Shown here piece after piece: positions 1 to 7,700 of a stretch of 10,698 nt of DNA. The translations under genes and the position numbers were made by a program. Numbering within the stretch: position 1 is the first letter of the stretch; each line of letters begins with the position of its first letter. Source of the DNA: an uncultured bacterium (GTDB lineage Bacteria; Bacteroidota; Bacteroidia; Bacteroidales; Paludibacteraceae); NCBI GenBank assembly GCA_946183755.1, contig CAMHCZ010000054.1:1-10698 (forward strand). Direction: 5' to 3'. The notes beneath the pieces are model-generated. The model did not search any database and was not told the DNA's origin. It was given only the letters and a program-made list of their open reading frames with translations.

Positions 1-109
1 ACCGGCAAGAGAGAAGAGGGTATGGCTTACGCCGTATTCTCATTCACAAGAAAGGTCTATATAACTACCCTTTTAGTCGTTACAAGTAATCTTCTATTAA
101 TTAAATTAT
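1..109. other. Left-edge stretch with no recognisable gene
   Basis: This is AT-rich sequence between the window edge and the stop of the first gene. Plus frame 1 is open from base 1 for about 50 codons, but it runs into the exported-protein gene on the other strand and its translation resembles nothing I recognise. A weak inverted repeat (ATGGC, four-base loop, GCCGT) lies near 21-35, with no T-run to make it a terminator. The stretch could be the tail of a neighbouring gene or spacer; the sequence does not decide. Confidence 0.3.
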
Positions 110-1099
110 TCAGCGATCAAAAAAGTATATCATATATTTCATATGTCCTCTAAACACAGCCAACCTATATCCTCTTTTTAAAACGCCTAAGATGTGTTTG
201 ACCGTTATTGGCTTTTTCATCTCTGAAGCAACAACAACATCACATCCTATCTGATCGACTATGTCTTGTGGCAAAACGAGCATTTGCCAAGGCATTGACA
301 TTGGAAGCCGCTTCTCATCCAAAGAATCTTTTGTGTTAATGCCTTGAAAGAATCTGTCTTTGTATTCAATATGTTTTCCTTTGGAACCAGTCAAAATCAA
401 AAGCCGTTTATTGCAAAAATCAAAATCTCCCCTTTCATGCTGGAATAACATATTAAAGAATTGCCCTTCGGTATGATTTAATGTAGAAGATTTCTTACTG
501 CTTAATGTCCAGCCTAATATCCTTTGCTGCCCTATATCCAAGACCTTTTTTATCTCTGAGAATTTGTTCCAATACCCCCCTCTGTCAATATAGACAAAAC
601 TTCCTTTGTTAGTTATTATTGCATAATGCTCTTCAACATTGCTTATTACATTACTGACAGTCCTAGCCCGAATTTCTTCGATTGTCTTGGCGACATAGTT
701 ACATTGATTCGTGTCCAAGACCCATTCTGACTTTAAGACAGTGTAATCATTCCTGTTTTTTCTGTAAAACTCAAGAATTGCTTGTGCTTCTACAGAATCA
801 CAATGTCTTAGATGTGCTTCCCATTCTGAATCAGAATCCCATTTCCACTTCTTATTTGAGACCGTGTCTTCAAAATGAGCCTTAAGGGTATAATCTATAG
901 AAGCGTTGTGGTATCTTATGCCCATCGCACACGTCTCATTATTTTTGACATATATCATCAATCCTTCATCAATCTCCCCGAACTCTCCAGGTGCTATCTT
1001 ATAATTCAGATACAAAGTATCTCCTTCTTCTACAATATGCGCTTGTGCGCAGCAAACTGCGACTAAACAAGTCAGAAATGTTATTGCGAGTTTTCTCAT
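110..1099 (-). CDS. Exported protein of unknown function (329 aa)
   Basis: I do not recognise this family. The N-terminus is a clear signal peptide: a basic start (MRKL), a hydrophobic core at residues 5-17, and a likely signal peptidase I site after AQA at residue 20. Two Cys at 16-17 do not form a good lipobox, so a soluble periplasmic or secreted protein is more likely than a lipoprotein. The mature part is hydrophilic and mixed in charge, with no further membrane segment. It has five scattered Cys (57, 100, 133, 229, 286), a Trp-rich patch at 85-93 and a basic, aromatic C-terminus (about 309-329). The ATG at 1099 is chosen because it sits directly before the signal peptide; the leader is AT-rich with no Shine-Dalgarno. 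It lies 44 bases downstream of the small CxxC gene on the same strand and may be cotranscribed with it. Low GC relative to the cluster at 1503-8180 suggests a lineage-specific or acquired gene. Confidence 0.75.
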   Translation of the reverse strand: MRKLAITFLTCLVAVCCAQAHIVEEGDTLYLNYKIAPGEFGEIDEGLMIYVKNNETCAMGIRYHNASIDYTLKAHFEDTVSNKKWKWDSDSEWEAHLRHCDSVEAQAILEFYRKNRNDYTVLKSEWVLDTNQCNYVAKTIEEIRARTVSNVISNVEEHYAIITNKGSFVYIDRGGYWNKFSEIKKVLDIGQQRILGWTLSSKKSSTLNHTEGQFFNMLFQHERGDFDFCNKRLLILTGSKGKHIEYKDRFFQGINTKDSLDEKRLPMSMPWQMLVLPQDIVDQIGCDVVVASEMKKPITVKHILGVLKRGYRLAVFRGHMKYMIYFFDR

Positions 1100-1143
1100 G
1101 CGATATTGTTTATTTCATTACCAAGAGATGCGGCGAATTTTCA

Positions 1144-1464
1144 CTACTCTATCTGTACAGAGTCAATTGTTACAACCGGAAATTTATCTCCATATCCGAT
1201 ATTAAAACAAACTCTTGTTTTCCTTTTGCAATTTGGACATTCAAATTCCAAAAAGGAATTTGTTTTTCCTGTCTCGCTAAATACCCCTTCATATCTGATG
1301 GTTCTATTCAGCGCATATTTTTCAAAATCATACCCAGAAAAAGACAATTTTGCACTGCACTCTTTGCACTGATACACAACATCAGTCCAATATCCATCTT
1401 GCAATTCTTTCCCTACACATATATAGGTTTGAGAAAAAACATCTGCCGCCTCATATCTTTTCAT
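1144..1464 (-). CDS. Small CxxC-CxxC (zinc-ribbon-like) protein of unknown function
   Basis: This is a 106-residue protein with no signal peptide or membrane segment, so it is probably cytoplasmic. Two cysteine pairs, C33-x2-C36 and C76-x2-C79, are separated by 39 residues. This spacing fits a zinc ribbon whose two knuckles are joined by a beta-rich insert. Two further Cys (16 and 86) flank them. I cannot name a family: nucleic-acid binding, a metal-stabilised scaffold or an immunity-type small protein would all fit. The ATG at 1464 follows an AT-rich leader 38 bases after the MscS gene stop. That gap shows neither a terminator nor a TAnnTTTG box, so transcription may read through from upstream. 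The next gene downstream is the exported orphan, 44 bases on. GC content is low, like that gene and unlike the MscS gene. Confidence 0.65.
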   Translation of the reverse strand: MKRYEAADVFSQTYICVGKELQDGYWTDVVYQCKECSAKLSFSGYDFEKYALNRTIRYEGVFSETGKTNSFLEFECPNCKRKTRVCFNIGYGDKFPVVTIDSVQIE

Positions 1465-1502
1465 CTCATTTGATTCTGTTTATATATTCACACCCTTGAG
1501 TA

Positions 1503-2555
1503 TTATTTGTTCACATACAATGTCTGAGTAGGGAAAGCGAAGTCAAGTCCGTGTGCGTTGAACTCGTCAAGCACCTGGAGATTGACCGCCGACTGTGTCT
1601 CGAACAAATCGCTGTCCTTCTTTATGTAGTACCAGCATGTTATGTTCAGCGAGAAGTCGCCGAACGACGTGAAATAAACCTTCACCTTTTCCTCAATGCC
1701 AGCGACCGACGACGGCAGATTGCGGAGTATGTCCATCGCCTGCCTCATCTGCTCCGGCGTTGTGCTGTAAGTCAGCCCGACATTCAGCTCGATGCGGCGC
1801 GACGGCTCTCTCGTTATGTTCGTCAGGTTGCTGTCGGCAGTTTTGTAGTTAGGTATCACCACCAGCTGTCCGGAATACGTTCTGAGCTTCGTGCTTCGTA
1901 TTCCCATGTCCTCGACATATCCTGTCGTGCCGTCTATGGTTATCAGTTCGCCTATCTTGAATGGACGGTCGAAAAGTATCATTATGCCGGCGAAGATGTT
2001 CTTTGCAGTGTCCTGTGCCGCAAGTGCTATCGCCACTCCTCCGATACCCAGACCGGCTATCAGAGCGCCGACATCGACTCCGGCGTTGTTAAGAGCCGTG
2101 ATTACACCGATGCTCCATATTACGAACGACGACACTTTCTTAATCAGGCTGAGCGCATGCTCGTCCATCCTTGAACTCTCGTCGTTGACTTTCTCCTTGA
2201 GCACCACGTTTATGAATGTGGATACGGCTCTGGAAATAAACCATGTGGCACTTATGACAAGCAGGAACTTGTACGCGTCGGCTATCATCGCCATGGCATT
2301 CGCTGGCATAGACAGGCGCTTGATGCCTATCCAGAAACCGACCAGCGTCAGCGCGAAAAGCATCGGTGCCTTAAGCACCTCCACCAGCACATCGTCCAGC
2401 TGAGTCTCTGTCTTGGCTGTCAGTTTCGGTAGTATCTTCTCGGCGAACCATCTGACTAATCTGCCCAGCACTATCGCGCCAAGAATGAAAGCCAACGAAA
2501 TGAGTATCTCCTGCACTTCGTTGTTATAAATCCTGTAAGAAAGAAAATCGTTCAT
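1503..2555 (-). CDS. MscS-family mechanosensitive ion channel (350 aa)
   Basis: A small-conductance mechanosensitive channel opens under membrane tension and releases solutes during hypo-osmotic shock; it acts in the inner membrane as a homo-oligomer. Hydrophobic segments lie at about residues 16-33, 64-80, 94-117 and 142-180. The last contains the Gly/Ala-rich pore helix AGLGIGGVAIALAAQD (167-182), the hallmark of the family. The beta-domain follows, with DRPFKIGELITI (196-207), a GYVEDMGIRSTKLRT stretch (212-226) and VVIPNYKTADSNLTN (232-246), which takes the place of the usual PNS motif. The remaining residues form the mixed alpha/beta cytoplasmic vestibule. The length is near that of compact family members such as E. 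coli MscS (286 aa), with one extra N-terminal helix. It starts 25 bases after the tsaE stop with no visible promoter between, so it is probably the last housekeeping gene of the run. Which paralog class it belongs to is not resolved. Confidence 0.95.
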   Translation of the reverse strand: MNDFLSYRIYNNEVQEILISLAFILGAIVLGRLVRWFAEKILPKLTAKTETQLDDVLVEVLKAPMLFALTLVGFWIGIKRLSMPANAMAMIADAYKFLLVISATWFISRAVSTFINVVLKEKVNDESSRMDEHALSLIKKVSSFVIWSIGVITALNNAGVDVGALIAGLGIGGVAIALAAQDTAKNIFAGIMILFDRPFKIGELITIDGTTGYVEDMGIRSTKLRTYSGQLVVIPNYKTADSNLTNITREPSRRIELNVGLTYSTTPEQMRQAMDILRNLPSSVAGIEEKVKVYFTSFGDFSLNITCWYYIKKDSDLFETQSAVNLQVLDEFNAHGLDFAFPTQTLYVNK

Positions 2556-2580
2556 ATTGTTTTGTATTTGATGTTTGGTT

Positions 2581-2994
2581 TTACTTCAATTCCACGGTTC
2601 TGTGACCTTCGTCATCGACAGTTATGCACACGTCCGCAGTGTCGTCAGGCAAAAGCGGCTCCACAAGCTCCGGCCACTCGATGAAGCAGTAGCTGCCGCT
2701 GTAGAAATAGTCCTCGCAGCCGAAGTCGCAAGCCTCATCCATAGTCTTCACTCTGTAAAGGTCGAAGTGATAGACCGGTTCTCCGTTCTGCGCCATGTAC
2801 TCATTCACTATCGCGAATGTCGGGCTCGCCACGACCTCGGTCACGCCCAGCTCCGAACAAAGCGCCTTGATGAAAGTCGTCTTGCCTGCGCCCATTCCGC
2901 CATGGAACGCGAATACACGTCGGTCGCCAGCCTCAGCAAGAAACTTCTTCGCTGCATCAGCGATATTCTCCAAACTGTCTATGTTTATTATCAT
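2581..2994 (-). CDS. tsaE: tRNA threonylcarbamoyladenosine biosynthesis ATPase TsaE
   Basis: TsaE is the small P-loop ATPase that works with TsaB and TsaD to transfer the threonylcarbamoyl group onto A37 of ANN-decoding tRNAs (t6A). At 137 residues it matches the family length. Visible motifs in order are the Walker A loop GGMGAGKTT (32-40), the switch-like SPTF (57-60), HFDLYR (76-81) and IEWPE (105-109), all characteristic of TsaE/YjeE. It has no signal peptide, as expected for a cytoplasmic enzyme. The ATG at 2994 is the natural start, with little upstream coding potential and an AT-rich leader without Shine-Dalgarno. The gap to the small truncated-amidohydrolase ORF upstream is 36 bases and to the MscS gene downstream 25 bases, which suggests one transcript. 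The usual partners tsaB and tsaD are not in the window. Confidence 0.96.
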   Translation of the reverse strand: MIINIDSLENIADAAKKFLAEAGDRRVFAFHGGMGAGKTTFIKALCSELGVTEVVASPTFAIVNEYMAQNGEPVYHFDLYRVKTMDEACDFGCEDYFYSGSYCFIEWPELVEPLLPDDTADVCITVDDEGHRTVELK

Positions 2995-3030
2995 AACGTT
3001 CTATTATTGAAAAAATGCCGTGACATTTCA

Positions 3031-3309
3031 TCACAGCATCCTGAATGTTGTATCTTCTGTAAACCTGTAATAGCGCCCTACCCACTTGACATTCTCGACA
3101 GCCACGACAGGCATTCTCATGCCTACTATCAGAACGCTGCCCACAGTCGATGTTATGACGCCGTCCAGCAGCTTTGTGTTCGCTGGCTCCTCGCCCTGCT
3201 CCAACGGACGAATCGACGTTATCTTGCCCGAATCGTCTATTTCTATGAAGCCGTCATGCAGAACGTTCTGAGGGGAAATTTCTATAATATGGGCGACAAA
3301 ACGTTTCAC
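3031..3309 (-). CDS. Small protein resembling an amidohydrolase lacking its catalytic barrel (92 aa, GTG start)
   Basis: The start is set at GTG 3309-3307 because a strong Shine-Dalgarno (GGGAGGT at 3317-3323, seven bases away) precedes it. An ATG at 3396 in the same frame would lie deep inside the upstream lipoprotein gene and has no such support. Residues 1-50 (KRFVAHIIEISP, GFIEIDDSGKITSI) resemble the N-terminal beta-sandwich strands of metal-dependent amidohydrolases, which normally run into a PGFVNAHxH metal-binding motif. Here the sequence instead passes through DGVITS to a segment (GSVLIVGMRMPVVAVENV, then YRFTEDTTFRML) that resembles the C-terminal end of the same enzymes (GS-x-GKRPG type). 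The roughly 280-residue TIM barrel with all metal ligands is absent, so no hydrolase activity is expected. It may be an in-frame deletion remnant or a retained small protein. The family comparison is from memory, so confidence is moderate. Confidence 0.55.
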   Translation of the reverse strand: MKRFVAHIIEISPQNVLHDGFIEIDDSGKITSIRPLEQGEEPANTKLLDGVITSTVGSVLIVGMRMPVVAVENVKWVGRYYRFTEDTTFRML

Positions 3310-3314
3310 TGGAT

Positions 3315-3638
3315 TTACCTCCCGTTTGCCTTGTCCAGCTCTATCGACACATTCTGAGTCACTTTCTCCCAGCTTTCGAGATGCGACGAATACCATCTGA
3401 CTGACTCCTCAAACTGTTCTTTTGTGACATTGTGCGCCTTGAACACCGAGTTGAAGTACTCCGTGGCTAACGTGTCGCTGACCTCGCCCCCCTTAGCCGT
3501 AATCGCAGCCTCGGTCATGTAGAGGTCGTAAAGCAGCGACTCCATGTTCTCGTCGTCCAGCACATTGTCCGGACGCTTCTCTCCGCATGACGCAAGCGCC
3601 AGCAACAGCATCAATATGCCCAACAAACGCTTTATCAT
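3315..3638 (-). CDS. DUF4296-type small lipoprotein (107 aa)
   Basis: This is a predicted lipoprotein. The N-terminus MIKRLLGILMLLLALASC is a signal sequence ending in a lipobox (LASC) with the acylated Cys at residue 18. The mature part of about 90 residues is helical and acidic, with the pattern LLYDLYMTEA (35-44) and, further on, HNVTKEQFEESVRWYSSHLE (69-88), which I associate with the Bacteroidota DUF4296 family. The function is unknown; such proteins occur next to lspA in this phylum. The ATG at 3638 overlaps the lspA stop as ATGA, indicating translational coupling. The pairing makes sense because LspA cleaves the signal of lipoproteins such as this one. The next ORF begins five bases after its TAA. 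The family assignment is from pattern memory rather than a search. Confidence 0.85.
   Translation of the reverse strand: MIKRLLGILMLLLALASCGEKRPDNVLDDENMESLLYDLYMTEAAITAKGGEVSDTLATEYFNSVFKAHNVTKEQFEESVRWYSSHLESWEKVTQNVSIELDKANGR
3317..3323 (-). promoter_or_regulatory. Shine-Dalgarno that fixes the GTG start at 3309
   Basis: GGGAGGT on the minus strand lies seven bases before the GTG and overlaps the stop region of the upstream lipoprotein gene (TAA at 3317-3315). Most other genes in the window have AT-rich leaders without such a site, so it stands out and argues that this small ORF is translated. Confidence 0.6.
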
Positions 3639-4300
3639 TGCTGTTGATTTGCTTCTTTTTGACGTTCCTTGGCTTCTCTCTTCTCACGCTCCGCCTTAGT
3701 CTCAAGGCTTCTGCTGAGGTCCTTGCCGAAGAATATAATCACGAGGAACACGCCGACTGTAACTGCTGTATCGGCGAAATTGAACACAGGCTGGAAGAAC
3801 AGCACACCGCCGTCCGACGAATGAATGAGCGGGAAATAAAGCATATCCACGACTCTGCCTTCGAACCATGCGCCATAACTTCCATTTGCAGGAAAAAGTG
3901 TTGCAGTCTGGAAAATACTGTGAGAGAATATCTTGCCGTAGAAAATGCAGTCAATAAGATTGCCGAACGCGCCGGCGAAAATCGCGCCCACAGTGAACAC
4001 GAACGACCTGCGGAAGCCTCTTTTTACCAGAGTGTACAAGTAGTAGATAATGGCGACGCAAGCCAATATGCGGAAGGATGTTAGGAATATCTTGCTTCCG
4101 AGCTCCAAGCCGAACGCCATTCCCTTATTTTCCACAAAGTAAATCTGGAACCAGCCGCACACGTCCACACCAGAGCCGAGGGGGAAGGAAAGCTTCACCC
4201 AAAACTTCAGCGCCTGGTCTATAAGCACGATGGCAACGATCGTAGCCGCAAGCCAGATCGCTGCCTTCTTTTTGTCGTATGTTTCCAGAATCTGTGACAT
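3635..4300 (-). CDS. lspA: Lipoprotein signal peptidase II
   Basis: LspA is the inner-membrane aspartyl protease that removes the signal peptide of diacylglyceryl-modified prolipoproteins. Both catalytic aspartates are visible in their motifs: GNLID (D117) and FNFAD (D177). Hydrophobic helices lie at about 14-34, 70-90, 99-115 and 178-192. The NKGMAFG segment (about 58-64) matches the conserved NxGxAFG. At 221 residues it is longer than E. coli LspA (164). The extra length is an insert between the two aspartates (about 122-165, containing VVDMLYFPLI), which I recall from Bacteroidota homologs, and a charged Lys/Glu/Gln tail after about 195. I chose ATG at 4300; a TTG one codon upstream is possible but less likely. 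The gene starts nine bases after the DksA-like stop and overlaps the lipoprotein gene downstream by four bases. Confidence 0.96.
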   Translation of the reverse strand: MSQILETYDKKKAAIWLAATIVAIVLIDQALKFWVKLSFPLGSGVDVCGWFQIYFVENKGMAFGLELGSKIFLTSFRILACVAIIYYLYTLVKRGFRRSFVFTVGAIFAGAFGNLIDCIFYGKIFSHSIFQTATLFPANGSYGAWFEGRVVDMLYFPLIHSSDGGVLFFQPVFNFADTAVTVGVFLVIIFFGKDLSRSLETKAEREKREAKERQKEANQQQ

Positions 4301-4309
4301 CAACGCAGA

Positions 4310-4693
4310 CTACTTGCCCTGCTGCTTATCCTCAACACTCAGTGTAGCGTGAGGCACCGCACGCAGACGCTCTGCCGGAATCAGTTTTCCTGTAGCGCGG
4401 CTGATGCCGTAAGTCTTGTTGTCGATTCTTATCAAAGCCTCTTTCAGCTTCTTGATGAAATCACGCAGACGCTGAACTGAACGCGAAGTCTCCTCCTGGT
4501 TCAGTGTAGCCGCGCCCTCCTCAAGTACCTTGAATGTAGGAGCGGTGTCGCTGTCGCCGTTTCCGTTAGAGTTGTTAAGAGACGCAACCAGCTGATCGAG
4601 GTCAGCCTGAGCCTTCGCCAACTTGCCGTTGATGATCTGACGGAACTCCTCGAGCTCCTCGTCAGTGTATCTTGTATTGTCTTTGTTTGGCAT
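4310..4693 (-). CDS. TraR/DksA-like regulator without zinc-ligand cysteines (127 aa)
   Basis: This belongs to the TraR/DksA superfamily, whose members bind RNA polymerase through the secondary channel or act as small zinc-finger regulators. Residues 8-40 and 65-93 are helical and would form the coiled-coil, joined by an Asn/Gly/Asp/Ser-rich loop (41-50). The C-terminal part YGISRATGKLIPAERLRAVP (95-114) aligns with the DksA zinc-finger core, where the usual text is YGxC-x2-CG-x-I-x2-ERL-x-A-x-P. No cysteine is present anywhere in the protein: the first ligand position is Ser98. Bacteroidota members often keep only one Cys here, so this is a further step in the same direction. The acidic tip residues typical of E. 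coli DksA are not evident. It lies between ileS (67 bases upstream) and lspA (nine bases downstream), a position I recall as conserved in the phylum. Confidence 0.9.
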   Translation of the reverse strand: MPNKDNTRYTDEELEEFRQIINGKLAKAQADLDQLVASLNNSNGNGDSDTAPTFKVLEEGAATLNQEETSRSVQRLRDFIKKLKEALIRIDNKTYGISRATGKLIPAERLRAVPHATLSVEDKQQGK

Positions 4694-4722
4694 AGTTAAT
4701 AATTTTAAGGGTTAATGATTTA

Positions 4723-4730
4723 CGAATATA
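4723..4730 (-). promoter_or_regulatory. Possible -7 box for the DksA-like - lspA run
   Basis: TATATTCG on the minus strand is one base off the Bacteroidota -7 consensus TAnnTTTG and lies 29 bases before the DksA-like start, in the AT-rich gap after ileS. No TTTG-like -33 element is seen at the expected distance. No terminator separates ileS from this gene, so readthrough from ileS may also supply transcription. Confidence 0.3.
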
Positions 4731-4760
4731 AAGAAAATGATTGACATTTCCTATACCGCA

Positions 4761-7700
4761 TCATTTTTTTGCGATTTTGACCTTGACAATGAAGTCCTCA
4801 AAGTCGAAGTCTGTCGCATCCTCCACCTTATCTTCTATGGAAATCGAAGACGCAAGAACCTGATTTGATATGTAATCGCCGAAGTTCTTGACCGCCTCGT
4901 CTGTCTCCACGTTCTTCTCTATCTGCACTGTAATCTTGTCGGTAATCTCGAATCCGCTCGACTTGCGCAGGTTCTGTATCCTGTTAACCAGCTCACGGGC
5001 TATACCTTCCTGCTTGAGTTCCTCGGAAATCTCGATGTCAAGAGCGATCGTCAGATTGCCCTCGTTAGCCACGAGCCATCCTGGCATATCCTCGGTGATT
5101 ATCTCGACGTCAGCCAGTTCGATAACAGCGTCGCCGTCTGGCAGATTGAGTGTTATCTGACCGTTCTTCTCTATCGATGAGATTTCATCCTGGCTGAAAC
5201 CGTTGACAGCAGCGGCGATAGCCTTCATCTGCTTGCCGTACCTCTTGCCCAGTGTCTTGAAGTTTGGCTTTATGCGCTTCACGAGTTTCACAGCTGAGCT
5301 GTCAGCCGACACAATTTCCAGTTCCTTGACGTTAACCTCAGTCTTAATCAAATCCGAGATGTATGAAAGCTGACGGAGCGTCTTCTCGTCCGGCGCCGGC
5401 ATCACAGCCTTGGCAAGCGGCTGACGCACCTTCTTGTTCGCTTTTCTACGGAGAGCCAATATCATAGACGAGCTCTGCTGAGCAAGTCTCATGCACTCCT
5501 CGAGGTTCTTGTCGATAAGACTGTCGTCCGCCACTGGGAACTCTGCCAAATGCACAGAGTCGAACTTCTCGCCGGCAACGACCTTAGTGAGGTCGGTGTA
5601 CAAGCGGTCGGCATAGAATGGAGCGATAGACGCCATAAGCTTGCTCACTGTCAGCAAGCAAGTGTACAATGTCTGATATGCAGCGAGTTTGTCGCTGTCC
5701 ATTGTTCCGCCCCAGAAACGCTTACGGTTCAGACGGACGTACCAGTTGGACAGGTTGTCGGAAACGAAATCCGAGACGAGTCGGCCTGCCTTTGTTGGCT
5801 CATAGTCGCTGAGCGCCTCATCCACATCCTTTATCAGTGTGTTCAGGAGCGATATTATCCAACGGTCAATCTCCGGACGGTCCTTGATTGCAATCTGAGG
5901 CTGGCTGCCGTCGAATCCATCGACATTAGCGTAAAGCGCAAAGAATGAATATGTGTTGTAAAGCGTGCCGAAGAACTTGCGCTGAACCTCTGCCACGCCC
6001 TCTACGTCGAACTTGAGGTTATCCCAAGGCGCCGCATTTGTTATCATGTACCAGCGGACAGCGTCAGAACCGTACTTCTCGATAACCTCGAACGGATTCA
6101 CGGCATTGCCAAGACGCTTAGACATCTTGCCGCCGTTCTTGTCGAGCACGAGTCCGTTTGAGATAACGTTCTTGAACGCCACATTGTCAAACAGCATGGA
6201 AGCGATGGCGTGAAGCGTGAAGAACCATCCACGAGTCTGGTCAACGCCCTCGTTTATGAAGTCGGCTGGGAATATCTTGCCGCTGTCGAGAGCCTCTTTG
6301 TTCTCGAATGGATAGTGAATCTGGGCGTAAGGCATCGCTCCCGAGTCGAACCACACGTCGATGAGGTCGGTCTCGCGCTTCATCGGTTTGCCTGTTGGCG
6401 ACACAAGTATCACATTATCTATATATGGACGGTGAAGGTCGATGTTCTTTACAGAGTAATTCTCCTCTGAGAAATCGCCCACCTTGAAGTTCTTATAAGG
6501 ATTCTCCTTCATGAATCCAGCCTTGACAGACTTCTCGATTTCCGCGATAAGTTCCTCAACAGAACCGATGCAGATTTCCTCGCCTGACTCCGAACGCCAG
6601 ATTGGGAGCGGAGTGCCCCAGAAACGTGAACGCGAAAGGTTCCAGTCGTTGAGGTTCTCAAGCCACTTGCCGAAACGGCCAGTTCCTGTAGAAGCCGGCT
6701 TCCAGTTTATGGTCTTGTTCAGTTCTATCATGCGGTCCTTGCACGCTGTCGAGCGGATGAACCAGCTGTCGAGCGGATAGTAGAGCACAGGTTTGTCGGT
6801 ACGCCAGCAGTGTGGGTAGTTGTGGACATGCTTCTCGATCTTGAACGCCAGTCCCTGCTGCTTGAGCATGACACAGATGGACAAATCAAGGCTCTCGTCC
6901 TTGTCTGTCAGAGTGTCGTCGTAAGCGTTCTTAACGAAGCGGCCCTCGAATGGCTTGTACGCCTCAACATCGACATTGTTCTTAACAAACTCGTCGTCAA
7001 GCTCCTCGAGCAGATAATAGCGACCACGAAGATCGACTGTCGGACGAAGAGCGCCAGCCTTGTCAACCAGCTGAAGCGGAGGAATAGAAGCCGCCTTAGC
7101 GACACGAGCGTCGTCCGCACCGAAAGTAGGAGCGATGTGCACGATACCAGTACCGTCCTCTGTTGTAACGTAGTCGCCAGGTATCACACGGAAGGCGTCG
7201 CCCTCAACCTTGAAGAAAGGTATCAGCTGCTCATAGCGCAGACCAACGAGGTCGGCTCCTGTGCATTCGCCCAGAAGTGTGTAGGCTGGGAGTTTCTGAC
7301 CGTCGCCGAAATGGGCAGACACGAGGTCCGACGCCAAAACGTAAACAGCAGGAACTTTGTTATAAGGATTCTCCGAAGAGACAATCGAGTACTTGATCTT
7401 AGGTCCGACACACAGCGCTGTGTTCGAAGTCAGAGTCCATGGGGTTGTCGTCCAAGCCAACGCATAGGCTGTTCCCTCCGCGATAGCCTTCTTCAGCACA
7501 TCAGGCACAGAGGCAGGAATATCCTCGCCAGTCAGCTTGAACTGCGAAGTGACAGTCGTGTCCTTCACGTCGCGGTAGCATCCAGGCTGGTTCAGCTCGT
7601 GGCTGCTCAGTCCGGTTCCTGCCGCAGGAGAATATGGCTGGATTGTGTAACCCTTGTACAGCAGTCCCTTGTCGAACAGCTGCTTAAGAAGCCACCACAA

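Noticed and set aside
1..163. Open plus-strand frame from base 1 as a possible transposase tail
   Set aside because: I could not match the translation to any transposase family, and it overlaps the end of the exported-protein gene; no terminal inverted repeat is visible.
1551..2403. Two plus-strand open frames opposite the MscS gene
   Set aside because: They are antisense to a well-supported channel gene and show no signal, domain or ribosome site of their own.
3310..3396. Upstream ATG (3396) as start of the small amidohydrolase-like ORF
   Set aside because: It would overlap 82 bases of the lipoprotein gene, adds a stretch unlike any amidohydrolase N-terminus, and lacks the Shine-Dalgarno that precedes the GTG at 3309.
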